Below, piece after piece: positions 13,850-21,336 of a DNA stretch of 21,900 nucleotides. This stretch comes from Spirochaetaceae bacterium (lineage in GTDB: Bacteria; Spirochaetota; Spirochaetia; Treponematales; Breznakiellaceae): positions 1-21,900 of the forward strand of contig JAIRSS010000113.1 in assembly GCA_031255315.1 (NCBI GenBank), given 5' to 3'. A program made the translations under genes and the position numbers. The notes beneath the pieces were generated by a model. It was not told where the DNA came from. It saw only the letters and a program-made list of their open reading frames with translations, and did no database searches. How positions within the stretch are numbered: the stretch's first letter is position 1; the number at the start of each line of letters is the position of its first letter.

Positions 13850-15664
13850 TCAAGGCTCCTTGTACCGGGTACTCCCTAACCGTTGATTTATCTCCTTTAG
13901 AATATCCGGGTTTACTTTGAAATTCCTATCCATGTCCATCAGGCCGTTTATCTCCTGCTGGACATCGGTAAGCTGAGTATAGCAGTACCCGCATATCCGG
14001 TCAATCTTCTTGATGGCCGTGGTAATAGCGTCGAAGCGTTTGATAAATTCTTCTTTGGTGCGTACCTTGTTCCCGTACCCCCAGCCCGCGTCGCCGCTAA
14101 AGGCAATGCCCCCAAATTCGCTGATGATAAGCGGCTGCCCCCGGTACCCGTAGTTTTGGGCAAAGGCCGATTTGGACCGGTTGTGGTATATCACGTTGCC
14201 GAGGATGGCGTCCAGGTATTCGGAGTACCGTTCAAAAAAATCTTCCCCCCGTTCCTCATAATCGTGAAGGGTTATGACGTCCGAAACCGTATGCTCCCAC
14301 CCGTCGTTGGTAATTACCGGACGGCAGGGGTCATAGGACTTGGTCAGGTAGTATATCGCTTCGGTAAAACACTGCTGGACGCGGCTGGTCTTTATTGCCG
14401 GAACCCCCCAGGATTCGTTAAAGGGGACCCAGATAATAATCGAAGGATGATTGTAGTTCTGCTGAAGAATCTCCATCCATTCCCGGGTAACCCTGCGAAC
14501 CGTCCGGTCGCGGTATTCGTAGGCGGCGGCCATCTCGCTCCAAACCAAAAGGCCCTTCACATCCGCCCAGTAGAGGAAGCGCTCGTCTTCGATTTTCTGG
14601 TGCTTCCTGACCCCGTTGTATCCCGCGGCCAGAACCTTATTGATGTCGGTGATAAGGGCTTCCTCATCCGGCGGGGTAAGGCAGCTCTCTTTCCAGTACC
14701 CCTGATCCAGGATAAGCCGCTGGTACAGGGGAACGCCGTTCAGGAGTATGGCGGGGCCGTCGATCCGGATTTCCCTCATGCCGAAATAGGACAGAACTTC
14801 ATCCAGGATAGTTCCGTCCCGAAGGAGGCGGAAACTGATGTCGTAAAGCTGGGGATTTTCCGGCTCCCATCTAAAGAAGCCCCACTCGGTGATGCTGGTG
14901 TCCACCAGATCTGCGGTCATCTCCAGGTGTTTTTTGGTTGCCGGGATAACAATACTGGTAACAGGGATTCCCTTAAAACTGACGGCCGCTTCCAGCAGCG
15001 GCGGGGCTGGGCCTGTTTCCGGACCTTCTGGAACGGAACAGCCGGTCCGGACATCCGCTTCAATTTTCAGTTTGCCTTCGGAAAAAAGCGGGGTCATCTT
15101 AACAGAAACGATATGTTCAGGCGGAACATATTCCAGCCAAATGGTTTTCCAAATCCCGGTGGTTTGAACATACCAGCAGCCGAAACTTTCGTCCTTCCAG
15201 CGCTGTTTGCCTCTGGGCTGATCCGTGTCAAAGGAATCCTCCACCCGCAGGGTAATATCGTTTTCTCCATCCCGGACAAGGCGGGTAATGTCGAAGGAAA
15301 ACCGGGCGTAGGCCCCGTCGTGAACGCCGGCAAAATCGCCGTTGACCCAGAGTTCCGTGTGGTAATCGCTTCCCTCAAAATGGAGGACGACCCGCGTATC
15401 CCGACGGGTACGCGGGTCAACCGGGAGCTTCCGGTGGTACCAAACCACCTGGTGCCGGGCCGGATCCCCTACGCCGCTTTTGGGGGTTTCATAGGTAAAG
15501 GGGACCGTGATCGTACCCGTCCCGGGAAAGGAACGGAACCATTGCCCCGTTGTCCCTTCGTTCCGGTCGTCAAACACAAAGTCCCAGACGCCGTTAAGGT
15601 TTATCCAGGAATTCGGCCCCCGGACAAACTGCGGACGGGGATAATCCGGCTGGTAGCTTTTCAT
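13850..15664 (-). CDS. glycoside hydrolase family 2 enzyme (cytoplasmic)
   Basis: A 604-residue GH2 beta-glycosidase, the family of beta-galactosidases, beta-glucuronidases and beta-mannosidases. The order of domains is usual: sugar-binding jelly roll (about 1-180, with 'GVWDFVFD', 'HFEGSDYHTELWVNG', 'TTGIWKTIWLE'), immunoglobulin-like domain (about 185-295), TIM barrel (about 300-595). The expected acid/base is E417 in 'FNESWG' and the nucleophile E516 in 'ISEFGG'. There is no signal peptide, so it acts on imported sugar. The true start is ATG 15664 with AGAGG 7 bases upstream; the frame remains open for another 155 codons, but that stretch runs through the promoter region and is not conserved. 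It is divergent from an ABC sugar transporter. The exact sugar cannot be told from sequence. Confidence 0.93.
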   Translation of the reverse strand: MKSYQPDYPRPQFVRGPNSWINLNGVWDFVFDDRNEGTTGQWFRSFPGTGTITVPFTYETPKSGVGDPARHQVVWYHRKLPVDPRTRRDTRVVLHFEGSDYHTELWVNGDFAGVHDGAYARFSFDITRLVRDGENDITLRVEDSFDTDQPRGKQRWKDESFGCWYVQTTGIWKTIWLEYVPPEHIVSVKMTPLFSEGKLKIEADVRTGCSVPEGPETGPAPPLLEAAVSFKGIPVTSIVIPATKKHLEMTADLVDTSITEWGFFRWEPENPQLYDISFRLLRDGTILDEVLSYFGMREIRIDGPAILLNGVPLYQRLILDQGYWKESCLTPPDEEALITDINKVLAAGYNGVRKHQKIEDERFLYWADVKGLLVWSEMAAAYEYRDRTVRRVTREWMEILQQNYNHPSIIIWVPFNESWGVPAIKTSRVQQCFTEAIYYLTKSYDPCRPVITNDGWEHTVSDVITLHDYEERGEDFFERYSEYLDAILGNVIYHNRSKSAFAQNYGYRGQPLIISEFGGIAFSGDAGWGYGNKVRTKEEFIKRFDAITTAIKKIDRICGYCYTQLTDVQQEINGLMDMDRNFKVNPDILKEINQRLGSTRYKEP

Positions 15665-15725
15665 CGTGTTGCCTCTTGAATGGTAAATTTCATATTTGCT
15701 CCATAAATATTGTATGTATATTGAC

Positions 15726-15754
15726 ACTCTACAAAATTTTTTCCAGATAATCAA
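15726..15754 (-). promoter_or_regulatory. possible promoter of the GH2-regulator operon
   Basis: On the minus strand, TTGATT (15749-15754) and TAGAGT (15726-15731) are 17 bases apart, each 4 of 6 to consensus, about 60 bases upstream of the GH2 start. Its -35 box is 11 bases from the -35 of the divergent transport promoter, so one regulator could control both. Confidence 0.4.
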
Positions 15755-15765
15755 GCGAAATTTGG

Positions 15766-15806
15766 TTGACAAGCCCCATATTCCATGATAATCTCCAAAT
15801 ATCATG
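15766..15806 (+). promoter_or_regulatory. promoter and operator of the ABC transport operon
   Basis: TTGACA (15766-15771), 17-base spacer, TAATCT (15789-15794). An inverted repeat CATGATA-N9-TATCATG (15784-15790 and 15800-15806) covers the -10 box and the expected start point, as expected for repression by a dimeric regulator such as the adjacent ArsR-type protein. The pairing of regulator and site is inference. Confidence 0.7.
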
Positions 15807-15835
15807 CAAATAAAGTACATAATATCTGTAATAAA

Positions 15836-15926
15836 GATACCCGGGAGCAAGGGCAAACCGGAGGTTCGCCGGGGTATGGACCGCGCTTTCCAATCAGGCG
15901 GGAGCTTATGAGACCGACCTGTTTTT
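15836..15926 (+). promoter_or_regulatory. structured leader with terminator-like hairpin, ABC operon
   Basis: The transport message would have a leader of about 290 bases. In it ATACCC/GGGTAT (15837-15842 with 15872-15877) closes an inner hairpin GGCaAACC-GGA-GGTTcGCC (15852-15870). Downstream a short hairpin (CAGG/CCTG, 15895-15898 with 15918-15921, plus inner GG/CC pairs) is followed by five T (15922-15926), as in an intrinsic attenuator. I recognise no known riboswitch class. Confidence 0.35.
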
Positions 15927-15962
15927 ACACGCCGGACCTGGTGCGGAATTTTAACGGTATTA

Positions 15963-15973
15963 CCCCCCCCCCC
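15963..15973. repeat. C11 homopolymer tract in the ABC operon leader
   Basis: Eleven consecutive C on the plus strand, about 115 bases before the binding-protein start. Tracts of this kind vary in length by slipped-strand mispairing; poly-G tracts are known to tune expression of some genes in Treponema pallidum. Here it lies in the leader downstream of the predicted start point, so its effect would be on RNA structure or on an unmapped promoter. Confidence 0.6.
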
Positions 15974-16088
15974 ATACAACACCGATAGGGTTACTCCTGT
16001 CTTACCAGCCTCCGAAAGGAAGGCGATTTTTCTCAAGGGCGGTACAGCGTTTAGTCTGTAACTATATTTTTTTTTGGAGGATGTATTG

Positions 16089-17432
16089 ATGAAAAAATTT
16101 CTTTTAGCGGGAATGATGGCGCTTGTCATGGCCGCTCTGGTCTTTGCGGCTGGACAGCAGCAGGGAGGCGCGCCGCAAAGCGGGAGCGGCGCTCAGGCGG
16201 TAAGCGTCAACGAAGACGGTACGGTGAACAACCCCGAAGACGTGGCGGTGGATCCCAACAAACTGGTGTTCTGGTCCCTGTTCGCCGGAGGAGACGGCGC
16301 GTGGATGGACCGGATTGTTTCGGATTATAACGCCGCAGGCCCCGCCCGGCAGGTTCAGTCGATCATGCTGGTATGGGCGGATTACTATACCAAATTTGGT
16401 ACCGCGGTAGCCGCCCGCCGGGGCCCGGATATCGGGGTCTCCCATATATCCCGGCTGCCGGAACTGGTGGAACAGGGAATGGTTGTCGCTGTGGACGACT
16501 ACGCGGCAAAAGCAGGGGTCAACTGGAACGATTTCGCCCCGGCCATGGTGGAAGGGATCACCTATAACGGTAAGAAATACGCCATACCGCTGGATACCCA
16601 CGCGGAGATCCTGTACATCAACCTGGATAAGCTCAATGCCGCCGGGGTATCCGTAACGAACAACCAGATCTCCATAGCCAACGCCGCGGAATTTAAGGCG
16701 GTTCTGGACAAGATCAAACCCACCCTCCAGTCCGGGGAAACCGTCCTTTCCCTTCCCCAAGAGGGGGACGATCCCTACCGGGCCTGGTGGGCCGTTTATT
16801 TCCAGATGGGGGGAACCCCTCTGGTGAACGCCGCGGGCACCCAGGTTACCCTGAACGAGGCCGTCGCCGTCCGGGCGGCGGATTATATCAAGAGCCTCTG
16901 GACCGACGGGTATATCCTGCCCGGTATAGTGGATCATCAACGCTTCTTCCAGGAAGGGCACGCCGCCATGGCCTTCTGCGGCACCTGGGCGACCGGGGTT
17001 TTTGGCGAGACCAGGGGCTTAAATTTCAGCGCCCAGCCCTACCCCCGGTTGTTTGGGACGAATGACGCCTGCTGGGCGGATGCTCATGTTTTCACGATCC
17101 CCGTCAAGCAGGCCCGGAACGCCGCGAATACCCAGGCGGCGGTGGACTTTGCCTTCTGGGCCGCCTCCAAAGGCGGGCCTATCTGGGCGCAGTCGGGGCA
17201 GATCCCCTCCCACATCCCGGTCCAGTCCAGCCAGGCTTTTATGGTTCTTCCCTACCGGTCAGGGTATGCCAAGGCCGCCGGTACCGCGGTGCTTCCCTCG
17301 AAAAACGTCAACTTCGGCGCCATCAAGGACGCGATCATTCAAAATCTGAATACCGTCTGGTCCAATCAGACGACTTCAGCCGCAGCGATACAAAACCTTC
17401 TCTCCGAGATGAACGCCATTATTAAGCGTTAA
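16089..17432 (+). CDS. sugar ABC transporter substrate-binding protein
   Basis: A 447-residue family 1 extracellular solute-binding protein, periplasmic receptor of a carbohydrate importer. The signal peptide spans about residues 1-21 (MKKFLLAGMMALVMAALVFA) with signal peptidase I-type AxA-like cleavage; there is no lipobox Cys. A low-complexity linker (GQQQGGAPQSGSG) follows. The mature domain has the typical 'LVFWSLFAGGDGAWMDRIVSDYN' opening, 'GPDIGVSHISRLPELVEQGMVVAVDDY', and 'YAIPLDTHAEILYINLDKLNAAG'. The start is ATG 16089 with GGAGG 8 bases upstream. It is first in an operon with two permeases; a terminator-like hairpin just after its stop should make it more abundant than the permeases. 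The substrate is probably the glycoside cut by the divergent GH2 enzyme. Confidence 0.93.
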   Translation: MKKFLLAGMMALVMAALVFAAGQQQGGAPQSGSGAQAVSVNEDGTVNNPEDVAVDPNKLVFWSLFAGGDGAWMDRIVSDYNAAGPARQVQSIMLVWADYYTKFGTAVAARRGPDIGVSHISRLPELVEQGMVVAVDDYAAKAGVNWNDFAPAMVEGITYNGKKYAIPLDTHAEILYINLDKLNAAGVSVTNNQISIANAAEFKAVLDKIKPTLQSGETVLSLPQEGDDPYRAWWAVYFQMGGTPLVNAAGTQVTLNEAVAVRAADYIKSLWTDGYILPGIVDHQRFFQEGHAAMAFCGTWATGVFGETRGLNFSAQPYPRLFGTNDACWADAHVFTIPVKQARNAANTQAAVDFAFWAASKGGPIWAQSGQIPSHIPVQSSQAFMVLPYRSGYAKAAGTAVLPSKNVNFGAIKDAIIQNLNTVWSNQTTSAAAIQNLLSEMNAIIKR

Positions 17433-17442
17433 GGTTTATACG

Positions 17443-17473
17443 GGAAACGGGAAGGGATTCCCGTTTCCTTTTT
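17443..17473 (+). terminator. partial intrinsic terminator between binding protein and permease
   Basis: GGAAACGGGAA (17443-17453) pairs perfectly with 17458-17468 across a GGGA loop and is followed by five T. It sits 11 bases past the binding-protein stop and 17 bases before the permease start. Such elements set binding protein above permease and protect the 5' message. Confidence 0.8.
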
Positions 17474-17489
17474 ACAGGCAGCGAATGGG

Positions 17490-18374
17490 ATGGAAAAGAA
17501 GCAATTTTCAAAAACTCTGACGGCGTTTTGGTTTTTGTTCCCTTTTTTTGTATTATACACCGTGTTTGTCATTTGGCCGGTGATCCAGGGAGTGTATGTG
17601 AGCCTCCACAAATGGGGCCTCATGGGAAAGATCCGTTTTTTGGGATTCGGGAATTATACCCGGTTTTTCCAGGACCGGTATTTCTGGGAGGCCCTATGGC
17701 ATACCACCTGGTTTGTCATTATCTCGGTCCCCCTGCTGGTGGCGGTTCCCCTATGTTTGGGGATTCTGGCGAACCGCGGGACGGGGATGAAAAAGTTTTT
17801 GCGGATCTCCTATTATGTGCCGACCGTGCTTTCCGTGGCGGTGATCTCCCGGATCGCCCGGTGGTTCTTTGAGCCCTATAACGGGGTGTTGAGTTTTCTG
17901 CTCCACGACTGGGGGATACTGGCCCCGGACGAGGAAATCATGTGGCTCCGGAATATCCCGCTTATCTGGACGGTGATTACCCTGACCACGGTCTGGTGGA
18001 CTGTCGGCTTCAGCATGATGTTGGTGGTTTCCGCCCTCCAGGATATCCCCGATCAGTTGTATGAGGCGGCGGAACTGGACGGCGCCGGGAAGGCCCGGCA
18101 GCTTTTCGGCATAACCCTGCCCCTGCTGAAGCCGGCAGCCTATCTTATCCTGCTGCTCCAGACCATCGCCTCTTTCAAGATCTTCGGCCAGATCCAATTA
18201 ATCACCGGAGGCGGCCCCGGCTCGGCGACACGGCCCCTGATTCAGTACATATACGATTCCGCGTTCCGGCAGAGTGATCTGGGCTACGGCGCGGCCATGT
18301 CCTATGCCCTGTTTATCATTCTGGTGGCCCTTTCCTACATACAACTGCGGCTCCAGCGGAAAAAGGAGGATTAG
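17490..18374 (+). CDS. sugar ABC transporter permease (MalF/UgpA type)
   Basis: A 294-residue inner-membrane permease with six hydrophobic segments. The cytoplasmic EAA loop that contacts the ATPase is clear: 'EAAELDGAGKARQLFGITLP' from residue 192. The N-terminal 'FWFLFPFFVLYTVFVIWPVIQGVYVSL' and C-terminal 'TGGGPGSATRPLIQYIYDSAF' are hallmarks of the CUT1 carbohydrate family. The start ATG 17490 has only a weak purine stretch upstream. Its stop is 2 bases before the next permease start, so the pair is translationally linked. No ATPase gene follows; a shared MsmX/UgpC-like ATPase elsewhere is expected. Confidence 0.95.
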   Translation: MEKKQFSKTLTAFWFLFPFFVLYTVFVIWPVIQGVYVSLHKWGLMGKIRFLGFGNYTRFFQDRYFWEALWHTTWFVIISVPLLVAVPLCLGILANRGTGMKKFLRISYYVPTVLSVAVISRIARWFFEPYNGVLSFLLHDWGILAPDEEIMWLRNIPLIWTVITLTTVWWTVGFSMMLVVSALQDIPDQLYEAAELDGAGKARQLFGITLPLLKPAAYLILLLQTIASFKIFGQIQLITGGGPGSATRPLIQYIYDSAFRQSDLGYGAAMSYALFIILVALSYIQLRLQRKKED

Positions 18375-18376
18375 TT

Positions 18377-19210
18377 ATGAGAATATACCGTAAATACAGC
18401 CCAGGAAACATCATTCTGACCCTGCTTTCCCTCGCCGTCGCGGGGGTCTTTCTCTTTCCGCTGATGTTCGGCCTTTTCGCGTCCTTCAAGGCCGAAAGCG
18501 CCTCCTTCAGGCAGCTTGTTGATTGGTTTAAGCCCCCCTATACCCTGGCAAATTACATGAATATCATCGGACACAGCCGGGTTCCCCTGTGGACTTTTAA
18601 CAGCTTCCTCATCGCCATAGTCAGCACCCTTCTGGGCCTCGCGGTTTCCTCCCTGGCGGCCTATCCCCTGGCCAAAATGGAATTTTGGGGCAAGCGGAAC
18701 ATCTTTTTCTATTTCCTTATGGGGCTCATGGTTCCGGGGGAAGCCACCATTGTGCCCCTGTTCATCACCGTCAACGGCCTCTTTATGATCGACACCTACG
18801 CGGGGATGATCCTGCCGGGGATCGCCGGTTCCATGGGGCTTATTATTATGGTAAGTTTTTTCAAGGCCGTCCCCAAGGAACTGATCGAGGCGGCCCAGAT
18901 TGACGGGGCACGACACCTCGTCATTTTTTCCCGGATCGTTATCCCCCTTTCCCGGACGGTCCTGGTAACGAACTGCATCCTGGCCTTTATCGGCTCCTGG
19001 AACAATTACCTCTGGCCTCTGCTTTGCGCCATGAGTGAACAGATGTTTACCCTGCCGGTTGGTCTCCCCACCTTTGAGAACACCTATGCTATGGACCGGG
19101 TTATTCCCATCACCGGCAACATGACGGCGTCCATCCCGGCGATCATCATCTTCCTCATCTTTGAACAGCAGATCACCCAAGGTATCGCCATGGCGGGAAT
19201 CAAGGAATGA
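18377..19210 (+). CDS. sugar ABC transporter permease (MalG/UgpE type)
   Basis: A 277-residue partner permease with six hydrophobic segments and the EAA loop 'EAAQIDGARHLVIFSRIVIP' from residue 171. 'SSLAAYPLAKMEFWGKRNIFF' and 'FIGSWNNYLWPL' are typical of the CUT1 family second permease. A strong GGAGG lies 8 bases before ATG 18377, inside the end of the upstream permease gene. It is the last recognisable gene of the transport operon; past its stop at 19210 lies decayed DNA, and no T-tailed terminator was found. Confidence 0.95.
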   Translation: MRIYRKYSPGNIILTLLSLAVAGVFLFPLMFGLFASFKAESASFRQLVDWFKPPYTLANYMNIIGHSRVPLWTFNSFLIAIVSTLLGLAVSSLAAYPLAKMEFWGKRNIFFYFLMGLMVPGEATIVPLFITVNGLFMIDTYAGMILPGIAGSMGLIIMVSFFKAVPKELIEAAQIDGARHLVIFSRIVIPLSRTVLVTNCILAFIGSWNNYLWPLLCAMSEQMFTLPVGLPTFENTYAMDRVIPITGNMTASIPAIIIFLIFEQQITQGIAMAGIKE

Positions 19211-19231
19211 GCCCTATTGGAACAGCCTCTG

Positions 19232-19494
19232 TTAATACGAAAAATCCGCGGCAATCCGGTGTAATCTGCGGACCGTACTGGCTTTGGACTTTACGAAGGA
19301 GGCGGAACGAAAAAACTTCAGCAGGGTCGTGCGGCGTTTCGGCTTCATTCTCAACGCTGATATAACCGAACTTACCCCCGCATGCCGGGCCTCATAATGG
19401 AGCCGATGATGAGGCTGCAAAAATTAACCCGGCGTGCTTCCCTGTTGAAACAGGGCAGAAATTGTTCTAAAAGATTATTGGTGAACTGGAACAT
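19232..19494 (-). pseudogene. frameshifted, truncated transposase remnant (probable DDE type)
   Basis: From ATG 19494 (after AGGGGGG) the frame reads 'MFQFTNNLLEQFLPCFNREA...SLIIGSIMRPGMRG' and stops at 19372. The adjacent frame continues the same protein as 'HAGVSSVISALRMKPKRRTTLLKFFRSASF...' to 19232. The break falls at a G5 run, so one inserted or lost base accounts for it. The text resembles the N-terminus of DDE transposases that begin with a 'FLPCF' segment and continue with a 'GVSSVISAL' and 'LLxFFRS' pattern. Only about 100 of the usual several hundred residues remain, and no catalytic motif is present. The family assignment is from memory and tentative. Confidence 0.5.
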
Positions 19495-19712
19495 GGAAAG
19501 CCCCCCTCTTGCCGTCCGTTGTTGTTGGTCAAGTTCATCGTAACGCAAGCCGTACGGTTTTTCTACCAGTTCATCTTTTTTATTCCAAAAACTTGCGACT
19601 CATACGGTAGTAAAAACTACAAATTAATCCTTTCCCGTTGTGAATATCTCATGGGGCTTTCCTATTAAATCAGGGCGAGAAAATATGAATTTTAGGATAA
19701 CGCGGATTTTTC
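19239..19712. repeat. 12-bp inverted repeat bounding the transposase remnant
   Basis: GAAAAATCCGCG at 19239-19250 is the exact reverse complement of CGCGGATTTTTC at 19701-19712. The pair brackets the transposase remnant and ends 1 base before the TetR remnant's stop. It may mark ends of a decayed element, but the left copy lies inside the remnant frame, so chance or a dispersed short repeat is also possible. The stretch 19495-19700 shows nothing else. Confidence 0.3.
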
Positions 19713-19713
19713 T

Positions 19714-19842
19714 CTACCGCAATGATTCCAATGTAAGTTTGGCAAGCATTTTTGCCAGCTCCGGTACAGGTGTATCCATATCGTTATTAAGCCATTCATG
19801 GACAAGCGCGAGCATACCGGCTACTACAAACACAAAGCCATG
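19714..19842 (-). pseudogene. C-terminal remnant of a TetR-family regulator
   Basis: On the minus strand the frame ending at TAG 19714-19716 reads 'HGFVFVVAGMLALVHEWL', then 'NNDMDTPVPELAKML' and 'AKLTLESLR'. This is like the last helices of TetR-type regulators (a hydrophobic helix ending in a 'W' followed by 'PEEMA'-like text). The frame is open only to 19872 and has no start or DNA-binding domain, so the gene is broken. Recognition rests on about 40 residues. Confidence 0.45.
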
Positions 19843-20067
19843 CCTGGCCCTGCTCTCTCTCGCCAACCTCACTCACAAGCCATATCATTACTCATTCCTC
19901 ACTGCTCATTGACCTTCACATTTTCCCCGTTTTTGTACAGATATCGGACAAAATACGACATGATGTCCGGTTATCAAACAAAATACATAAAGAATGCTCT
20001 TTTTGTTTAATCATAATTACAGTATGTTTCCAACGGCAGGAAATAAAACCCAGGGAGAACAATTAAT
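19843..20067. other. non-coding stretch upstream of the CotH-like gene
   Basis: No gene seen. There is a low-complexity run of CTCATT-like motifs (about 19865-19915) and an inverted repeat CGGACA-N13-TGTCCG (19945-19950 and 19964-19969), with ACAAAATAC repeated directly at 19948-19956 and at about 19977-19985. The inverted repeat could be an operator for the CotH-like gene; no clear -35/-10 pair was identified. Confidence 0.4.
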
Positions 20068-21336
20068 ATGAAAACAAATTACAGAAATCTTTGTCGCGCT
20101 CTTATTGCGTCAGCTGTTATTGGATGTCTGATTTCGGGTTGCGATATGTTGTCTGACCATATATGGACCGAATATATATGGAAGGTTGAAAAAAGTTACT
20201 ATGATCCGAATACTCTTAATACCGGTCTGCCAGTAATAGAAATAGAGACCTCCGGAGGCCAGACCATCAAAAGCCGGGAAAATTATATTGATGCGGTTGT
20301 CTCTATAAGAGGCGGACACGATCCTGATCATGAATTGCAGGAAACGCCTGTCACAATACGGGGCAGGGGGAACAATACATGGTGGTATCCCAAGAAACCG
20401 TATCGCTTAAAGTTTCCCAAAAAGCAGGAACTGTTTGGCTATGAAAAAGCAAAAAGCTGGGTCTTGCTGGCCAATCACCAGGACCCGACTTTGATAATGA
20501 ATACGGTTACGTTTAAGCTGGGCGAAAAAATGGAATTCCCCTATACCAATCACGCGGTCCACGTGGAACTTATTCTCAACGGGGTTTATGAAGGGAGTTA
20601 TGTCTTGACCGAACAGGTGCAGGTTGGCAAGGGCAGGGTTAATATTGACGAAGACGACGGCTTTCTGGTTGAACTGGACAGCTACTATGATGAAGAGCCG
20701 AAATTTACTTCAGCCGCCTCCCGACTGCCCGTCATGATAAAATCACCCGAAGATTTGGATGATCCGGCGGGTTATGATTTTGTAAAGGAAAGCGTTAACG
20801 AACTGGACCGCCTTTTATTCGCCGGTGATTTTCCGGACAACGGCTACCGCGATTTAATAGATATGGATACTTTTGTTAAGTTCCTTATCATTAACGAAGT
20901 CGTTGGAAACCCGGAATTGTCGTATCCCAAAAGCGCCTATATGTATAAGGATAAAGGCAAAAAAATATGCCTGGGTCCTCTGTGGGATTTTGACGGCGCT
21001 TTTGACTATTCAGGCGGCGGCGAAAATATTTATTTTAAAGAAAGCCGTTATCACATTTCGATGCATCCCTTTTTTAAACGCTTTTTTGACGATCCCGTTT
21101 TTGTAAAGCGGTATAAAGAAGTCTGGAACGAAAACTATAACGAAATACGGTCTGTCGAACAGTTTATCGATGAAAAAGCAGCTCAACTGGAAAAATCCCA
21201 GGGGGCCAATTTTACCGTATGGCAGTGGCTGAATAAACCGGATTATTCAACTGAAATCTCCAGAATGAAGGCATGGTGGAATGCCAGGGTTGCATACCTC
21301 AATACCGAAATTAACAGGATGGACAGCGGCTTATGA
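20068..21336 (+). CDS. CotH kinase-like lipoprotein
   Basis: A 422-residue exported lipoprotein: positive N-terminus, hydrophobic stretch, and lipobox LISGC with acylated C25. The body matches the CotH family, atypical protein kinases first known from Bacillus spore coats and also found in secreted proteins of non-spore-formers. Visible family features are 'TIRGRGNNTWWYPKKPYRLKF' near 97-115, 'LVELDSYYDE', and the acidic 'GPLWDFDGAFD' at 303-313, the expected metal/ATP site (D307, D309). Its substrate here is unknown; phosphorylating a partner at the cell surface is possible. GGGAG lies 10 bases before ATG 20068. The base composition is more AT-rich than the sugar locus. The stop overlaps the start of the next gene (ATGA), so the two are coupled. 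Confidence 0.88.
   Translation: MKTNYRNLCRALIASAVIGCLISGCDMLSDHIWTEYIWKVEKSYYDPNTLNTGLPVIEIETSGGQTIKSRENYIDAVVSIRGGHDPDHELQETPVTIRGRGNNTWWYPKKPYRLKFPKKQELFGYEKAKSWVLLANHQDPTLIMNTVTFKLGEKMEFPYTNHAVHVELILNGVYEGSYVLTEQVQVGKGRVNIDEDDGFLVELDSYYDEEPKFTSAASRLPVMIKSPEDLDDPAGYDFVKESVNELDRLLFAGDFPDNGYRDLIDMDTFVKFLIINEVVGNPELSYPKSAYMYKDKGKKICLGPLWDFDGAFDYSGGGENIYFKESRYHISMHPFFKRFFDDPVFVKRYKEVWNENYNEIRSVEQFIDEKAAQLEKSQGANFTVWQWLNKPDYSTEISRMKAWWNARVAYLNTEINRMDSGL

Noticed and set aside
14156..15679. 507-codon plus-strand open frame opposite the GH2 gene
   Set aside because: Mirror of a well-supported GH2 gene with both catalytic motifs; the antisense text resembles no family.
15836..15880. Cyclic-di-GMP (GEMM) riboswitch, suggested by GGGCAAACC
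   Set aside because: The downstream conserved GGGACGCAAAGC segment and the second helix are absent; only the short match remains.
15665..16129. 155-residue N-terminal extension of the GH2 gene
   Set aside because: It runs through the divergent promoters and the binding-protein start, is not conserved in type, and ATG 15664 has a good Shine-Dalgarno and a standard GH2 N-terminus.
18371..19180. 269-codon minus-strand open frame
   Set aside because: Antisense shadow of the second permease; highly charged, repetitive composition with no recognisable domain.
19640..19912. 90-codon plus-strand open frame
   Set aside because: Antisense to the TetR-like remnant and partly low-complexity; no ribosome site or family.
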